64,000 nucleotides of DNA from Miscanthus floridulus (taxonomy: Eukaryota > Streptophyta > Magnoliopsida > Poales > Poaceae): the NCBI RefSeq assembly GCF_019320115.1, contig NC_089597.1, forward strand, positions 116,132,000 to 116,195,999, in the 5' to 3' direction. The position numbers and the translations under genes were made by a program. The notes beneath the pieces are model-generated. The model was not told where the DNA came from. It was given only the letters and a program-made list of their open reading frames with translations, and ran no database searches. Numbering within the stretch: the stretch's first letter is position 1; every line of letters begins with the position of its first letter. Of the stretch, positions 41,970 through 52,201 are shown piece after piece.

Positions 41970-42233
41970 CTAGAACTAGAGAAACATTTAGTCCCGGTTG
42001 GTAGATCCAACCGGGACTAAAGGTCCCTGCCCAACGGCCACTGTGCCAGGCTTTTGCTGGAGGAGACCTTTAGTCCCGGTTGGAGCTACCAACCGGGACT
42101 AAAGGTTCACTTTTACTCCCGGTTTGTACCTCCAATCGGGAGTAAAACTCTACTCCCGGCTAAAGGCTCCGTCTGGCACTAGAAAGGGACATTTAGTCCC
42201 GGTTTCTATATACAACCAGGACTAAAGGTCCCC
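41970..42233. repeat. Subterminal TTTAGTCCCGG foldbacks (left)
   Basis: Paired motifs such as TTTAGTCCCGGTTGGTAG with CCAACCGGGACTAAA at 41986-42023 and 42069-42106, plus degenerate ones to 42228. Same class as the array at 47085. Confidence 0.9.
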
Positions 42234-42679
42234 TCCTATATACCCTTTGTTCCTCCCCGAGCCCGAGCCACTTCGAGCTCAGTGTTCTTGCTTCATCGCC
42301 GGCCTCTCTTCTTCCTCATCACCGGTGATCACAAGATTTCTTCTATTCCTCCATCGATTCTTTGGTTCTAAAGGTTACCAACTTTATACTCTCATGTTTC
42401 ATCAGTAGCTTATTTCATTTTGTGGACTAGATATATGTGGTTTTTTTATGGTAGATTTTTTTTATTTGTAAGCCATTTAAGCTCAAAATCACTTTAAAGT
42501 TTGCATATTTGGATGAAGGAAGGTTAAAGTAGTTATTCAAAACTAGTATTGAGCTTTCATTTCTAGCATGCATAGCCCACTTCATGCTTTAGAGATATAG
42601 AGAATTTTAGAGTTTTTTAATTTTATTTGTTTATAAAATGAGAAATTTATATTATATTAAAAATGAGTATAGAGAGTAG

Positions 42680-43201
42680 ATGGCAACTGCTTCCAGGTCC
42701 TCGGCCTCTCATCGGGTTACAAAGCGACTGAGGCCGGACCTCCCTCTCATTGCATGCGGCAAGTGTGAGGAGAAGATTGTGATGGAGTACCGGGTGAGGA
42801 AGGAGTGTCCCAACAAGGGCTGTATCTTCTACAAGTGTCCGGATCGCAATGTGAGTTATTTTGTCGCATTTGATGATTATGGTTAATTTATACTTATTTT
42901 CATGATGATTGTGATTAAAGTTCTAATTTTTTGTTTTAATTTATTGGGATGGCACTGGATGTTCAGGCTAGTACTAGGAGGAAGAGTATGTTGAACACGT
43001 GCAAAACTCTCTTGCACATGCGATTATGGCGGCTAATGAGGCAGTGATCCTGCGGAAGAAGCCCATAGATGTTGAACAAACGCATGATCTGTCTGTTTTA
43101 GTTAGGATTGGTCGCGAAATCCTTATGCTGCTGAAGTGCATTTTAGCTTTAGTTTTTTTAGTGATAGTTGGGATTGTCTACATTGTAGCGAGACTTTCAT
43201 A
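42680..43201 (+). pseudogene. GRF-type zinc finger protein with C-terminal membrane helix, CACTA-borne
   Basis: Exon 1 (42680-42850) encodes MATASRSSASHRVTKRLRPD, then CGKCEEKIVMEYRV and CPNKGCIFYKC, and stops at a GTGAGT donor. This is the GRF pattern CxxC...NxGxxFYxC, but the usual Arg of NxGR is Cys. A second exon from about 42930 keeps DGTGCSG, then two TAG codons where EEEYVEHVQNSLAHAIMAAN follows in frame; the stops fit lost Trp codons (TGG to TAG). The C-terminus has a membrane helix (LKCILALVFLVIVGIVYIVA) and ends at 43201. Architecture and size resemble the MULE-borne gene at 12869. Function unknown; the copy is inactive. A TATA-like CCTATATACCC at about 42235 is a likely promoter. 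Confidence 0.7.
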
Positions 43202-43284
43202 AATTAATACCTTGTGTGGTGGCATGCATGTCGTATAATTAACTAATTATGTTCTAGGTTTTAATATGGTATGTATGTCATGTA

Positions 43285-46200
43285 ATGCAGATGAGACGGT
43301 ATTGGATGTACAATGCTGATCGCCGCTCCCAAGAGTTCATTGAGGGCGTGCATTCTTTCTTACCTGTGGCCGAGGCAAACAAACACGATGGTTTTATGTG
43401 CTGCCCATGTGTCATATGTAAGAATTTGAAGGAATATGCTAGCTCAAGGAGTCTTCATTCACACTTGTTGAAGTCGGGTTTCATGCCAAACTATATTTGT
43501 TGGACGAAGCACGGAGAAACCGGGGTTGTAATGGAAGAAGGTGAAGAAGAACAATGGGACGATGATGACATTATTGCTGAATATGGGGCCTTCAATGATA
43601 CTGCAATGGGGGAAGCTGAAGAAGAGGTAGGGGCAGAAGGTGAGCCCGCTGATGATTTTGGTCAGGCCATTCGTGATGCACAAAGAGAATGCGAAAGTGA
43701 AAAGGAGAAGATCAAGTTCGAGCGCATGCTAGAGGATCACAAGAAATTGCTATACCCAACTTGTGATGCGGGGCAAAAAAAGTTGGGTACCACACTGGAA
43801 TTGCTGCAATGGAAGGTAAAGAATGGTGTATCTGACAAGGAATTTGGGGAGTTACTGAAAATCCAAAAGAAGATGCTTCCGAAGGATAACAAATTGCCCG
43901 CCACTACGTACGAAGTAAAACAGGTAGTCTGCCCTTTGGGATTAGAAATCCAGAAGATACATGTATATCCTAATGACTGCATCCTCTACCGTGGCGAGGA
44001 GTACGAGAAGTTAGATGCATGCCCGGTATGTCATGCATCACGGTATAAGATAAGGCGAGATGACCCTGGTGATGTTGAGGGCAAACGTCCCACGAAGAAA
44101 ATCCCTGCCAAGATTATGTGGTATGCTCCTATAATACCATGCTTGAAACATCTGTTCAGAAATAAAGACCATGCAAAGTTGTTGCGATGGCACAAAGAAG
44201 ACTGTAAGGTAGACAATATGTTGAGACACCCTGCTGATGGGTCCCAGTGGAGAGCAATCGATAGAGAATTCCCGGAGTTTGCAAATAACGCAAGAAACTT
44301 AAGGTTTGCTTTAAGTATGGATGGTATGAATCCTTTTGGGGAGTAGAGCAGTAGTCATAGCACTTGGCCTGTTACTCTATGTATCTACAACCTTCCTCCC
44401 TAGTTATGCATGAAGCATAAGTTTATTATGATGCCAGTGCTCATCCAAGGCCTAAGGCAACCTAGCAACGACATCGATGTGTACCTGAGGCCACTAGTTG
44501 AAGAACTTCTACTTTTGTGGAATAGACCAGGTGTACGTGTGTGGGATGAGCACAAACAGGAGCACTTTGACCCGCGAGCGTTGTTGTTTGTAACAATCAA
44601 TGATTGGCCTGCTCTAAGTAATCTTTCAGGACAATCAAACAAGGGATATAATGCGTGCACACACTGTTTCGATGACATTAAAGGTATATTCTTGAAAAAA
44701 TGTTGAAAGGTCATGTACCTTGGCCATCATTGATTTCTTCCTATGAATCACCCCTAAGAAAGAAAGGCAAGCATTTTAAAGGTAAGGCAGACCACCAGAC
44801 CAAGCCGGGCAACCGAACTGGTGAGGATGTACTCAATATGGTCAAGGATGTGAAAGTAGTATTTGGAAAGGCACATGGCAGCGAACCTTTTCCGAACGAC
44901 GCCGACGGTCACGTACCCATGTGGAAGAAGTCCATATTTTGGGAGCTACCCTATTGGCAAGTCCTAGAGGTCCGTAGCGTGATCGATGTGATGCACCTGA
45001 TGAAGAATCTTTGTGTGAACCTGCTAGGCTTCATGGGTGTGTATGGGAAGCCTAAGGACACACTTGAAGCATGACAGGACCTACGGTATTTGAAAGAACG
45101 AGACAACCTGCATCCAGAGAAGACAGATGATGGACGCCATTACTTAAGTCCTGCTAGCTACACTCTTAGCAAAGAAGAGAAGGAAAGCATGTTTGAATGC
45201 CTAGCAAGCATCAAGGTACCATTTGGATTCTCCTCGAATATAAAGGGTATAATAAATGTGCCAGAGAAGAAATTCCTAAACTTAAAGTCCCATGACTGCC
45301 ACGTGCTCATGACACAATTGCTTCCCATTGCATTAAGAGGAATTCTACCTCCAAATGTACGTCTAGCCACCATGAAGCTATGTGCATTCCTAAATGCAAT
45401 TTCTCAGAAGGCAATCGATCCAATGGATCTAGCTAAACTACAGAATGATGTGGTTCAATGTCTTGTCAGCTTTGAGTTGGTGTTCCCTCCTTCCTTCTTT
45501 AATATCATGACACACCTCCTAGTTCACCTGGTCAAGGAGATTAGCATTCTTGGTCCTGTGTTCCTGCACAACATGTTCCCCTTTGAGAGGTTCATGGGAG
45601 TCCTAAAGAAATATGTTTACAACCGTGCTCGACCAGAAGGAAGCATCGCCAAGGGCTATGGAACAGAGGAGGTTATTGAGTTTTGTGTTGACTTTATTCT
45701 CGACCTTGACCCGATTGGTGTTCCTGAATTATGACACGAGGGGAGACTAAGTGGAAAGGGGACACTAGGGAAGAAACCATATATTGGTATGTAGGAAAAT
45801 TATTTTAATAAAGCACACTACACAGTTCTGCAAAACTCCTCTTTGGTGGATCCGTATATCGAGACACATAAAGAGTTGCTCCGATCCGAGTTTCAAGGGA
45901 AGTCTGAAGCTTGGATTATGTGTCAGCACATGGAAACTTTCAGCGACTGGTTGCGAAAAGAATGTCAGGGTGATGAGAGTATTGATGAGCAACTTTATTT
46001 GTTGGCTAGGCAGCCATCGTGGCATATCCTCACATATAAAGGGTACGAGATAAATGGGAATACATTTTACATAGTATCCCAAGATAAAAGGAGCACCAAC
46101 CAAAACAGTGGTGTCCGCATAGATGCCACCGACTCTAATGGAAATAAGCAAACATATTATGGCTGCATAGAGGAGATATGGGAACTAAACTATGCACCTA

Positions 46201-46636
46201 CTTTTAAGGTACCTTTGTTCAAGTGCGAATCGGTAAAGGCGACTAGAGGCGGGGTAGCAGTCGACAACCAGTATGGAATGACAACCGTGGACCTCAACAA
46301 TATTGGGTACAAAGATGAACCGTTCGTCCTTGCCAAGGATGTGAATCAGGTGTTCTATGTCAAGGACATGGCTACAAAACGAAGAGAGGGAAAAACAACA
46401 ACGACCCAATCAATGAGCCAAAGTGCCACATAGTTCTTTCAGGGAGAAGAAACATCATCGGAATTGAAGACAGGTTAGACATATCAGAAGATTATGAAAA
46501 GGATGACCGGATTCCACCCTTCATAGTGACTAAAGACCCAAGCATCCAGCTAAATGATGAGGACACTCCATGGTTACGACGCGATCATAACCAAGGGATA
46601 TATGTTAAGAAAAAGTTCACTACTGTGCCCGCTTGA
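43285..46636 (+). pseudogene. TNP2-like CACTA transposase, full-length but broken
   Basis: The frame begins at 43285 or 43291 with MRRYWMYNADRRSQEFIEGV (transposase-associated domain: CCPCVICKN, HLLKSGFMPNY). It continues through the TNP2 domain (IHVYPNDCILYRGEEYEKLD, CPVCHASRYK, LRFALSMDGMNPFG), a DUF4218-like part (ELVFPPSFFNIMTHLLVHLV, NMFPFERFMGVLKKYVYNRA) and a DUF4216-like part (GYEINGNTFYIVSQDKRSTN). Lesions: TAG at 44344, TAG at 44401, stops near 44703, 44736 and 44751 with a frame change near 44700-44760, TGA at 45072, TGA at 45732, TAG at 45792 and a frame change near 46395, after which ECHIVLSG-like sequence runs to a stop at 46636. Most stops fit CAG to TAG, TGG to TAG or CGA to TGA. 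Confidence 0.88.
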
Positions 46637-47084
46637 TATATATAGTGATGTATTAGACCTATTATGTAATAATTGTGACTTCAGATTTTATTATCGTGTT
46701 TTCATATTTTCTACGGTTCAAATGAATTTTCTGCTAGACGGTGGATTTCCCGTGGAGAATGTGTGATGAAAAACCAAATGATGAACGCTAATAAAATGTG
46801 AAAACTAATTTCCTATCGAAAAACAATAGTTTTAATGATTTTAATTAAGTAGTATATTTTTGCATGGTATAAATTGTAATTATTATTTACACTATGTCAA
46901 ATATTTATACAGTAAAACAAAAGAGTTTAGTTTACACATTTTTGTTGCGTATAATAATGCAAAACCAAGTCAAAGAATTTTTTTATAACTTTTTTGGATA
47001 ATATTTTATTTATTAGGCAATTAATAACTCTCTGCATATTTATATAAAAAAATATATAAAAAAGGAAAAAACTTACTTTACTCC
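46637..47084. other. AT-rich 3' region of TNP2 pseudogene
   Basis: About 450 bases of AT-rich sequence, probably transposase 3' UTR and element spacer. No gene or repeat array. Confidence 0.5.
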
Positions 47085-47347
47085 CGGGTGGATCAACCAC
47101 CCAGGACTAAAGGTGGTGCTTTAGTCCCGGGTGTATACACTAGCCGGGACAGATCCCCCTTTACTCCCGGGTGGATCAACCACCCGGGACTAAAGGTAGA
47201 GCTGCAGTTTTCGTAGCCCGCCCAAATGCCCTTTACTCCCGGGTCGTGGGTACACCCAGGACTAAAGCTCAGACCTTTAGTCCCGGTTGTAATAATAGCC
47301 CGGGACTAAAGATTCTTTAGTCCCGGTTGGTAGCTCCAACCGGGACT
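47085..47347. repeat. Internal TTTAGTCCCGGG foldback array
   Basis: Units TTTACTCCCGGGTGGATCAA with CCACCCGGGACTAAA, and TTTAGTCCCGGTTGGTAGCT with CCAACCGGGACTAAA, occur as successive hairpins. It is followed by a TATA-like TTTATAACCC at about 47360 and a C/T-rich leader, the same order as at the true left end (41970-42300). Confidence 0.88.
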
Positions 47348-47359
47348 AAAGGTATCCCT

Positions 47360-48150
47360 TTATAACCCACACCCTAGTTCTCTTCCTCTCTGTCTCCGCC
47401 ACGCCGTCGCCTCATCTTCTCCACCAGATCGATCCAGCAGTGCCGCCACTCCCAGGCGACCACCCTACCCTCGCCTCGTCAGCGCGCCTCTTCTCCGGCC
47501 GGCCAGCGCGCTTCTTCTCTGGCTAGCCAGTGCACCTCGCTCGTCCTCACTGGAGCGTGTGCCGTCCTCGTCCCTGGCCCCAACCTCGCTCGTGCTCACC
47601 GGAGCGCGCCGAGCCTTCACTGCGCTGCCTCACCGGAGCTCGCCCAAGCCTTCTCCGCGTGCGCTGCCTCACCAGAGGGCGGCCGAGTCTTCCCTGCACA
47701 GCCTCACCGGAGCTCGCCCGAGCCTTCTCCGAGCGTGCTGCCTCACCAGAGCATGGCCTAGCCTTGTAATTAGTTTCGATCTCTTGTATGTGCCTGTCTG
47801 TAGCATTGTATGTTTGAGCGTGTTTGAGTTTCTGTAAAACGCGACGTGCGGGACGGTGGAGAACTCGTGCTGCCGATCGACTCCACACGGCTGCGGTGCC
47901 CAGTGGTGCGGCTCGTTTCCATCGGCCACGCCAGGCAGGCGTCAGTCGTCGTTCAGCTCTGCCGATCATGGTTTTGCGGTTGCGTTGCTGTCTTGTGCAC
48001 TTCGTTCGTAGAATCGGAGCCCAAACAGCCGGCCTGATAGTTTTCGTTTCGTTGCTGCGGTCCAGGGTGCAATGCAACGCAATGACAATTGACAATGCGT
48101 TGCTAGGTCAAAATATGGTCATTTCTATGGACTCCGCGACTAAATATTTT
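47360..48150. other. GC-rich leader-like region with short repeats
   Basis: Downstream of the internal foldbacks the sequence is C/T-rich, then GC-rich, with a roughly 70-base unit containing CCTCACCGGAGCTCGCCC repeated at about 47630-47760. ORFs on both strands are repeat-driven. It may be the untranslated leader of the TNPA-like gene at 49460. Confidence 0.4.
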
Positions 48151-48159
48151 ATTTTAACT

Positions 48160-49440
48160 TTTTATGAAATGAAAAACTTAGAAAATAGTTAGGAAATTGT
48201 AGAAAATCCGTACTAGTTGAACTTGCGGACCGTGATCAGCTCAGTGAGCATGTTCTCTGTCGAGCGGTAACGGACGTTAAGGAGGAGCTTTGATTCTACG
48301 AGGGAGAGCGGCAACGGTCGTGGAAGACCATGTTCCCTTCCTCGTAGAATCAGAGCTCTTCCTTGGCCACGTACGGTGCCGTCCGGTGGAGAAATGCTCG
48401 CCGAGATGATCACATAAGCAAGGTCAACTAGTACGGATGGTTATTTATTGAAACACATTTTTGAGCTATAATTTGATGGATATTTGATAACTTTAGACCT
48501 ACAAATGTCATAAATGTTACTATCCTCGGCAACCTAAACGCCCGCGAGCTCGCCGATATCGAGCAGGTCACTTAGAATTATTTTTTCCATGAAATGAAAT
48601 ACTTAGAAATCATGCCTTTTATTTTTTAGAATTAATTTTTCCATGAAATGAAAAACTTAGAAAATAGTTAGAAAATTGTAGAAAATCCGTATTAGTTGAA
48701 TTTGCAGATCGTGTTCATCTCGGTGAGCATGTTCTCTGCCGAGCGGTAACGGACGTCAAGGAGGAGCTTTGATTCTATGAGGGATAGCGGCAACGGTCGT
48801 GGAAGACCGTGTTTCCTTCCTCGTAGAATCGGAGCTCTTCCTTGGCCAAGTACGGTGCCGTCCGGTGGAGAAATGCTCGCCGAGACGATCACGTCAGCAA
48901 GGTCAACTAGTACGGATGGTTATTTATTGAAACATGTTTTTGAGCTATAATTTGATGGATATTTGATAACTTTTGATCTACAAATGTCATCTGCAAATGT
49001 TACTATCCTCGGCAACCTAAACGCCCGTGAGCTCACCGATATCGAGCAGGTCACTTAGAATTATTTTTTTCATGAAATGAAATACTTAGAAATCATACCT
49101 TTTATTTTTTAGAATTAATTTTTCCATGAAATGAAAAACTTAGAAAATAGTTAGAAAATTGTAGGAAATCCGTACTAGTTGAATTTGCGGACCGTGTTCA
49201 TCTCGGCGAGCATGTTCTCTACCGAGCAGTAATGGACATCAAGGAGGAGCTCTGATTCTATGAGGGAGAGCGGCAACGGTCGTGGAAGACCGTGTTCCCT
49301 TCCTCGCAGAATCGGAGCTCTTCCTTGGCCAAGTATGGTGCCGTCCGGTGGAGAAATGCTCGCCGAGATGATCACGTAAGCAAGGTCAACTAGTACAGAT
49401 GGTTATTTATTGAAACATGTTTTATTTTTTATAGATATAT
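48160..49440 (+). repeat. 480-bp tandem repeat, nearly three copies
   Basis: Units begin near 48164, 48643 and 49126 (GAAATGAAAAACTTAGAAAA), period 479-482 bp. The third is partial and ends near 49440. Copies differ by a few percent. Each holds an inverted repeat with arms GATTCTACGAGG and CCTCGTAGAATC (extended by GAGCTT/GAGCTC) about 35 bases apart, at about 48290-48354 in the first copy. The 66-codon minus-strand ORFs repeated three times are a by-product. It lies just upstream of the TNPA-like gene. Confidence 0.9.
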
Positions 49441-49459
49441 CTAGTGGAGTAAAAGCTAG

Positions 49460-49619
49460 ATGGCTGCCCCGAGAGACAACATGGATGAAGAAATGATGAA
49501 TATTATCAACACCGGCACTCAATTTGTCGATGGTGACCAGCAGGATGTAGATGACGGGAGTCAATACCTGGCTCTTGAAGAAAACCAAGAAAATATTGTG
49601 CAAGAAAATACTGGCGAGG

Positions 49620-49650
<31 letters not shown>

Positions 49651-50372
49651 TTGAATATTGTATATATATATATATTTGAATATCTATCATCTATTATGTG
49701 TACACATGATATTTATTTATTCTTTTTTTATACATAGCCCTCTGGATCGACGACCACAACGGCGAAAAGCAAAAAATATTCGAGGCCCGAAAAAGCCATT
49801 GGAGGGGTGCTACATAATATCGAAATTCAACATCGAGACAGGCAAACCACTTGGTCCACATGTAAGGAAATCCGTGCAACACTGTGGGTACCTTGTAAGG
49901 GACAGAGTTCCGACAAGTGCCCGTGAATGGAAGCAAAAGATCAACAAGCCTCATGTTAGTTTTGTCTCTGATCTTGATAAGAATTTAATTTGGGATGATA
50001 TCCTTCAACATTTCACGTTGCAAGCGGATGATTATGATGATATCAACGATGATGAATTGAAGGAGCTAGTTCGAAAGTGGGCTATGAAGAAGATGGCCAC
50101 ACAATTCCTGACTTGGAAGAAATCCCTATACATGAAATACGTCAAGAAGAACCTAACACCCAATTTCACTACTAGGGGCCCGCTCGCGAAGTTGAGGCCC
50201 TACTGGAATGATTTTGTACAGTACAAGACATCGAAAGAGGGTGAGGAATGGGTCAGAAGGAACCAAGAGAATGCCCGACAGAAGGTATACCACCATGGCA
50301 TGGGATCTGGTGGCTATGCGACTGCCATTCCCAAGTGGAAAAATGGAAGCGGACATTCTTGCCAAGGGTATC
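49460..50372 (+). pseudogene. TNPA/Ptta-like gene, cut by gypsy insertion
   Basis: Exon 1 (49460-49618) encodes MAAPRDNMDEEMMNIINTGT and ends at a GAG/GTATAT donor. The intron holds a (TA)n microsatellite at about 49620-49675. Exon 2 starts after TACATAG near 49739 with PSGSTTTTAKSK, shifts frame in an A-run near 49775, and continues GPKKPLEGCYIISKFNIETG, the Ptta/En/Spm segment WRKWAMKKMATQF-like at about 50070 and EWVRRNQENARQKVYHHGMG. A second A-run shift occurs near 50340. The sequence then stops at 50372 where the gypsy LTR begins. Only the part upstream of the insertion is in the window. Confidence 0.75.
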
Positions 50373-50542
50373 TGTCGGGTACCATAAAAAGGGGTCCCCT
50401 AAGCAAGAACCAAAAAAATCACTTAGACCCTATAAAAATCAAAACCAAAGGACAACTACCGGCTAACCCCCACCTTGGGCGAGGCTCAGCTGGATAGCCT
50501 GGCCCACCTTGAACAGTTTTCCGACTCATCCGAGGCCCCAAC

Positions 50543-50797
50543 CGTAAGGCCTCGGACGGAGTACCGATTCTCCACCTCGCTCGAGGCCTCGCACGTAAGG
50601 CCTCGGACGGGGTATCGATTCTCTGTCTCGCTCGAGGCCTCGCGCGTAAGGCCTCGGACAGGGAACCGATTCTCCGTCTCGCTCGCGGCCTCGCACGTAA
50701 GGCCTTGGATGGGGAACCGATTCTCCATCTCGCTCGAGGCCCCGCACGTAAGGCCTCGGACGAGGTGTCGATTCTCCGCCTCGCTCGAGGTCAGCTC
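50543..50797 (+). repeat. Five 51-bp tandem repeats in LTR U3
   Basis: Units begin CGTAAGGCCTCGGAC at 50543, 50594, 50645, 50696 and 50747 and include CGATTCTC...TCGCTCGAGG. They lie in the U3 part well upstream of the TATA box, a usual place for repeated enhancer-like sequence; that role is inference. Confidence 0.9.
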
Positions 50798-51463
50798 GGC
50801 AACAACCCCGTCGCCTCCACCTCGACCGATTTCCCTGACAGAATGTCATGTCCAACTAATGCGACCAACCACTCCCACGACGTTAGCCGGACGATGGCTC
50901 GACATAGCAGAGCGACTGACGAAATGGGAGTTGCATCAACACCAAGCCGTCCGGGATGGGACGGGGCAGGGGTTACCGGCCGCTGTGCTCAGTACTATGC
51001 CCACGACTGATGCCCGCACTACACTGTGCTACCTAACCCCTGCTCCAAGAACAACATGGCATGGGGAGTCACATCTGGGGTCACTGTAGCCTCGGAATCA
51101 GTGTATAGGACCAACTTCTCCCTCCGAGCCTCGGCAATCCACTTTAGGGTCTCGATAGCCTTAGGATTCATGCCCACCGAGCCCCCCACGATGGCTCGGC
51201 CTAGACACCAACTGAGCCTCGGCTTTTTACACTATCAACACACAGCGACTGGCATGTCGTCCGCCATGCCCTGCGCCAAGCTATCACTGGAGCTCCCACG
51301 TCACACAGGATCGGGCGTGACCGGCGCGTTGCTCCAGTGCATCAAGGACAAAGACTGCTCCGTCGACCATGCCGCCACAGCGACAAGCTACAGGGCTCGG
51401 AAACACCACCTCTGCTCATAGGACGCCGCGTAGCAAACACATGTATCACCCCTGTCCCCCCTT

Positions 51464-51481
51464 CAACTATAAAAGGGGGAG
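51464..51481 (+). promoter_or_regulatory. Gypsy LTR TATA box
   Basis: ACTATAAAAGGGGGAGAC about 400 bases before the LTR end marks the likely U3/R promoter. Confidence 0.7.
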
Positions 51482-51862
51482 ACCGGGGCCGTTTCTAGGG
51501 GGACAAGGGCACGGACGGACAGAGGATCGCAGACAAAAGCTAGACTTAGATGCTCAGACGAACACACGCCCTACACTCTATAACATGCACGCTTCCCCGC
51601 TGCCTAAGATCAACATCTCAAGCAATCCACACCGCTCCACGCAAAGACCTGGGACTAGCTCCCTCTCTCGCCCAGCTTGTAACCCCCTACTACAAGCACT
51701 TTGGTGCAAGGAATACAAGATCGATCTCTCAGACTGGACGTAGGGCACCTATTGCCTGAACTAGTATAAACCTTGTGTCTCTTTGCATCACCATCCAGGA
51801 TTAGAGGCACGCAGTACATTTTCACTAGTTGGTTGAGGGCCCGCCGGTCCGAAACATCGACA

Positions 51863-51883
51863 GTTGGCGCGCCAGGTAGGGGA
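51863..51883 (+). promoter_or_regulatory. Primer binding site region
   Basis: GTTGGCGCGCCAGGTAGGGG immediately follows the LTR, in the position where a tRNA primes minus-strand synthesis. The same TGGCGCGCCAGGTAGGGG is found in the young element at 22931-22948. I cannot assign the tRNA. Confidence 0.7.
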
Positions 51884-52201
51884 TCTACTGCGTGTCAGCT
51901 TTGTCGTCTCAACAGGTTCTAGATGGTAGACCCCATATGAACACTGCGTCTCAGCACGGTGATCTGGTTCGGGGGCCTAGAGTTCATGTCTCTAGGATGT
52001 GAGTATGATATGGTACTCCTCACACCCAGAGCCCCACCGACCGAGAACAACACCGTGCACCAGTAGCCCAGGCGTAGGCGGCGCCCGAGCCGCCGCTCTT
52101 GTCGCACTCGCTAGGCACAGCGCGAGCGGGACCACCCCGACACCGCGCAAGCTCAGGGCGACGCACCGCGCTCTGCCGGTACCCCATGCCCGGCTGTTGG
52201 T

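Larger units (their letters stand above)
41905..50372 (+). mobile_element. Second CACTA assembly, 3' end not seen
   Basis: The left end CACTAGTAGAGAAACGACC is followed by TTTAGTCCCGGTTGG foldbacks to about 42230, a TATA-like CCTATATACCC, a GRF-type gene, a TNP2 pseudogene, a second array of TTTAGTCCCGGG foldbacks (47085-47347), a 480-bp tandem repeat and a TNPA-like gene. The gypsy insertion cuts the TNPA-like gene at 50373. A right terminus (GTTTCTC...TAGTG) is not found, presumably beyond the gypsy element. The internal foldback array followed by a TATA could mean a second nested or tandem left end, so this may be two elements. Confidence 0.75.
50373..51862 (+). repeat. Gypsy 5' LTR
   Basis: TGTCGGGTACC...AACATCGACA, 1,490 bp. 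It contains a TATA box, ACTATAAAAGGGGGAGAC, at about 51464-51481, and a five-unit 51-bp tandem array near its start. The primer-binding region follows directly. ORFs within are not genes. Confidence 0.88.

Noticed and set aside
35935..46636. Possibility that TAG is read as an amino acid in these genes
   Set aside because: Host genes in the window end and read normally, and the stops fit decay of silenced transposons by C-to-T change, so no recoding is needed.
47530..48192. ORFs on both strands after the internal foldback array
   Set aside because: Repeat-driven and unrelated to a known family; likely leader sequence.
50475..51743. ORFs inside the gypsy 5' LTR
   Set aside because: They translate the 51-bp repeat array and U3/R sequence, not protein.
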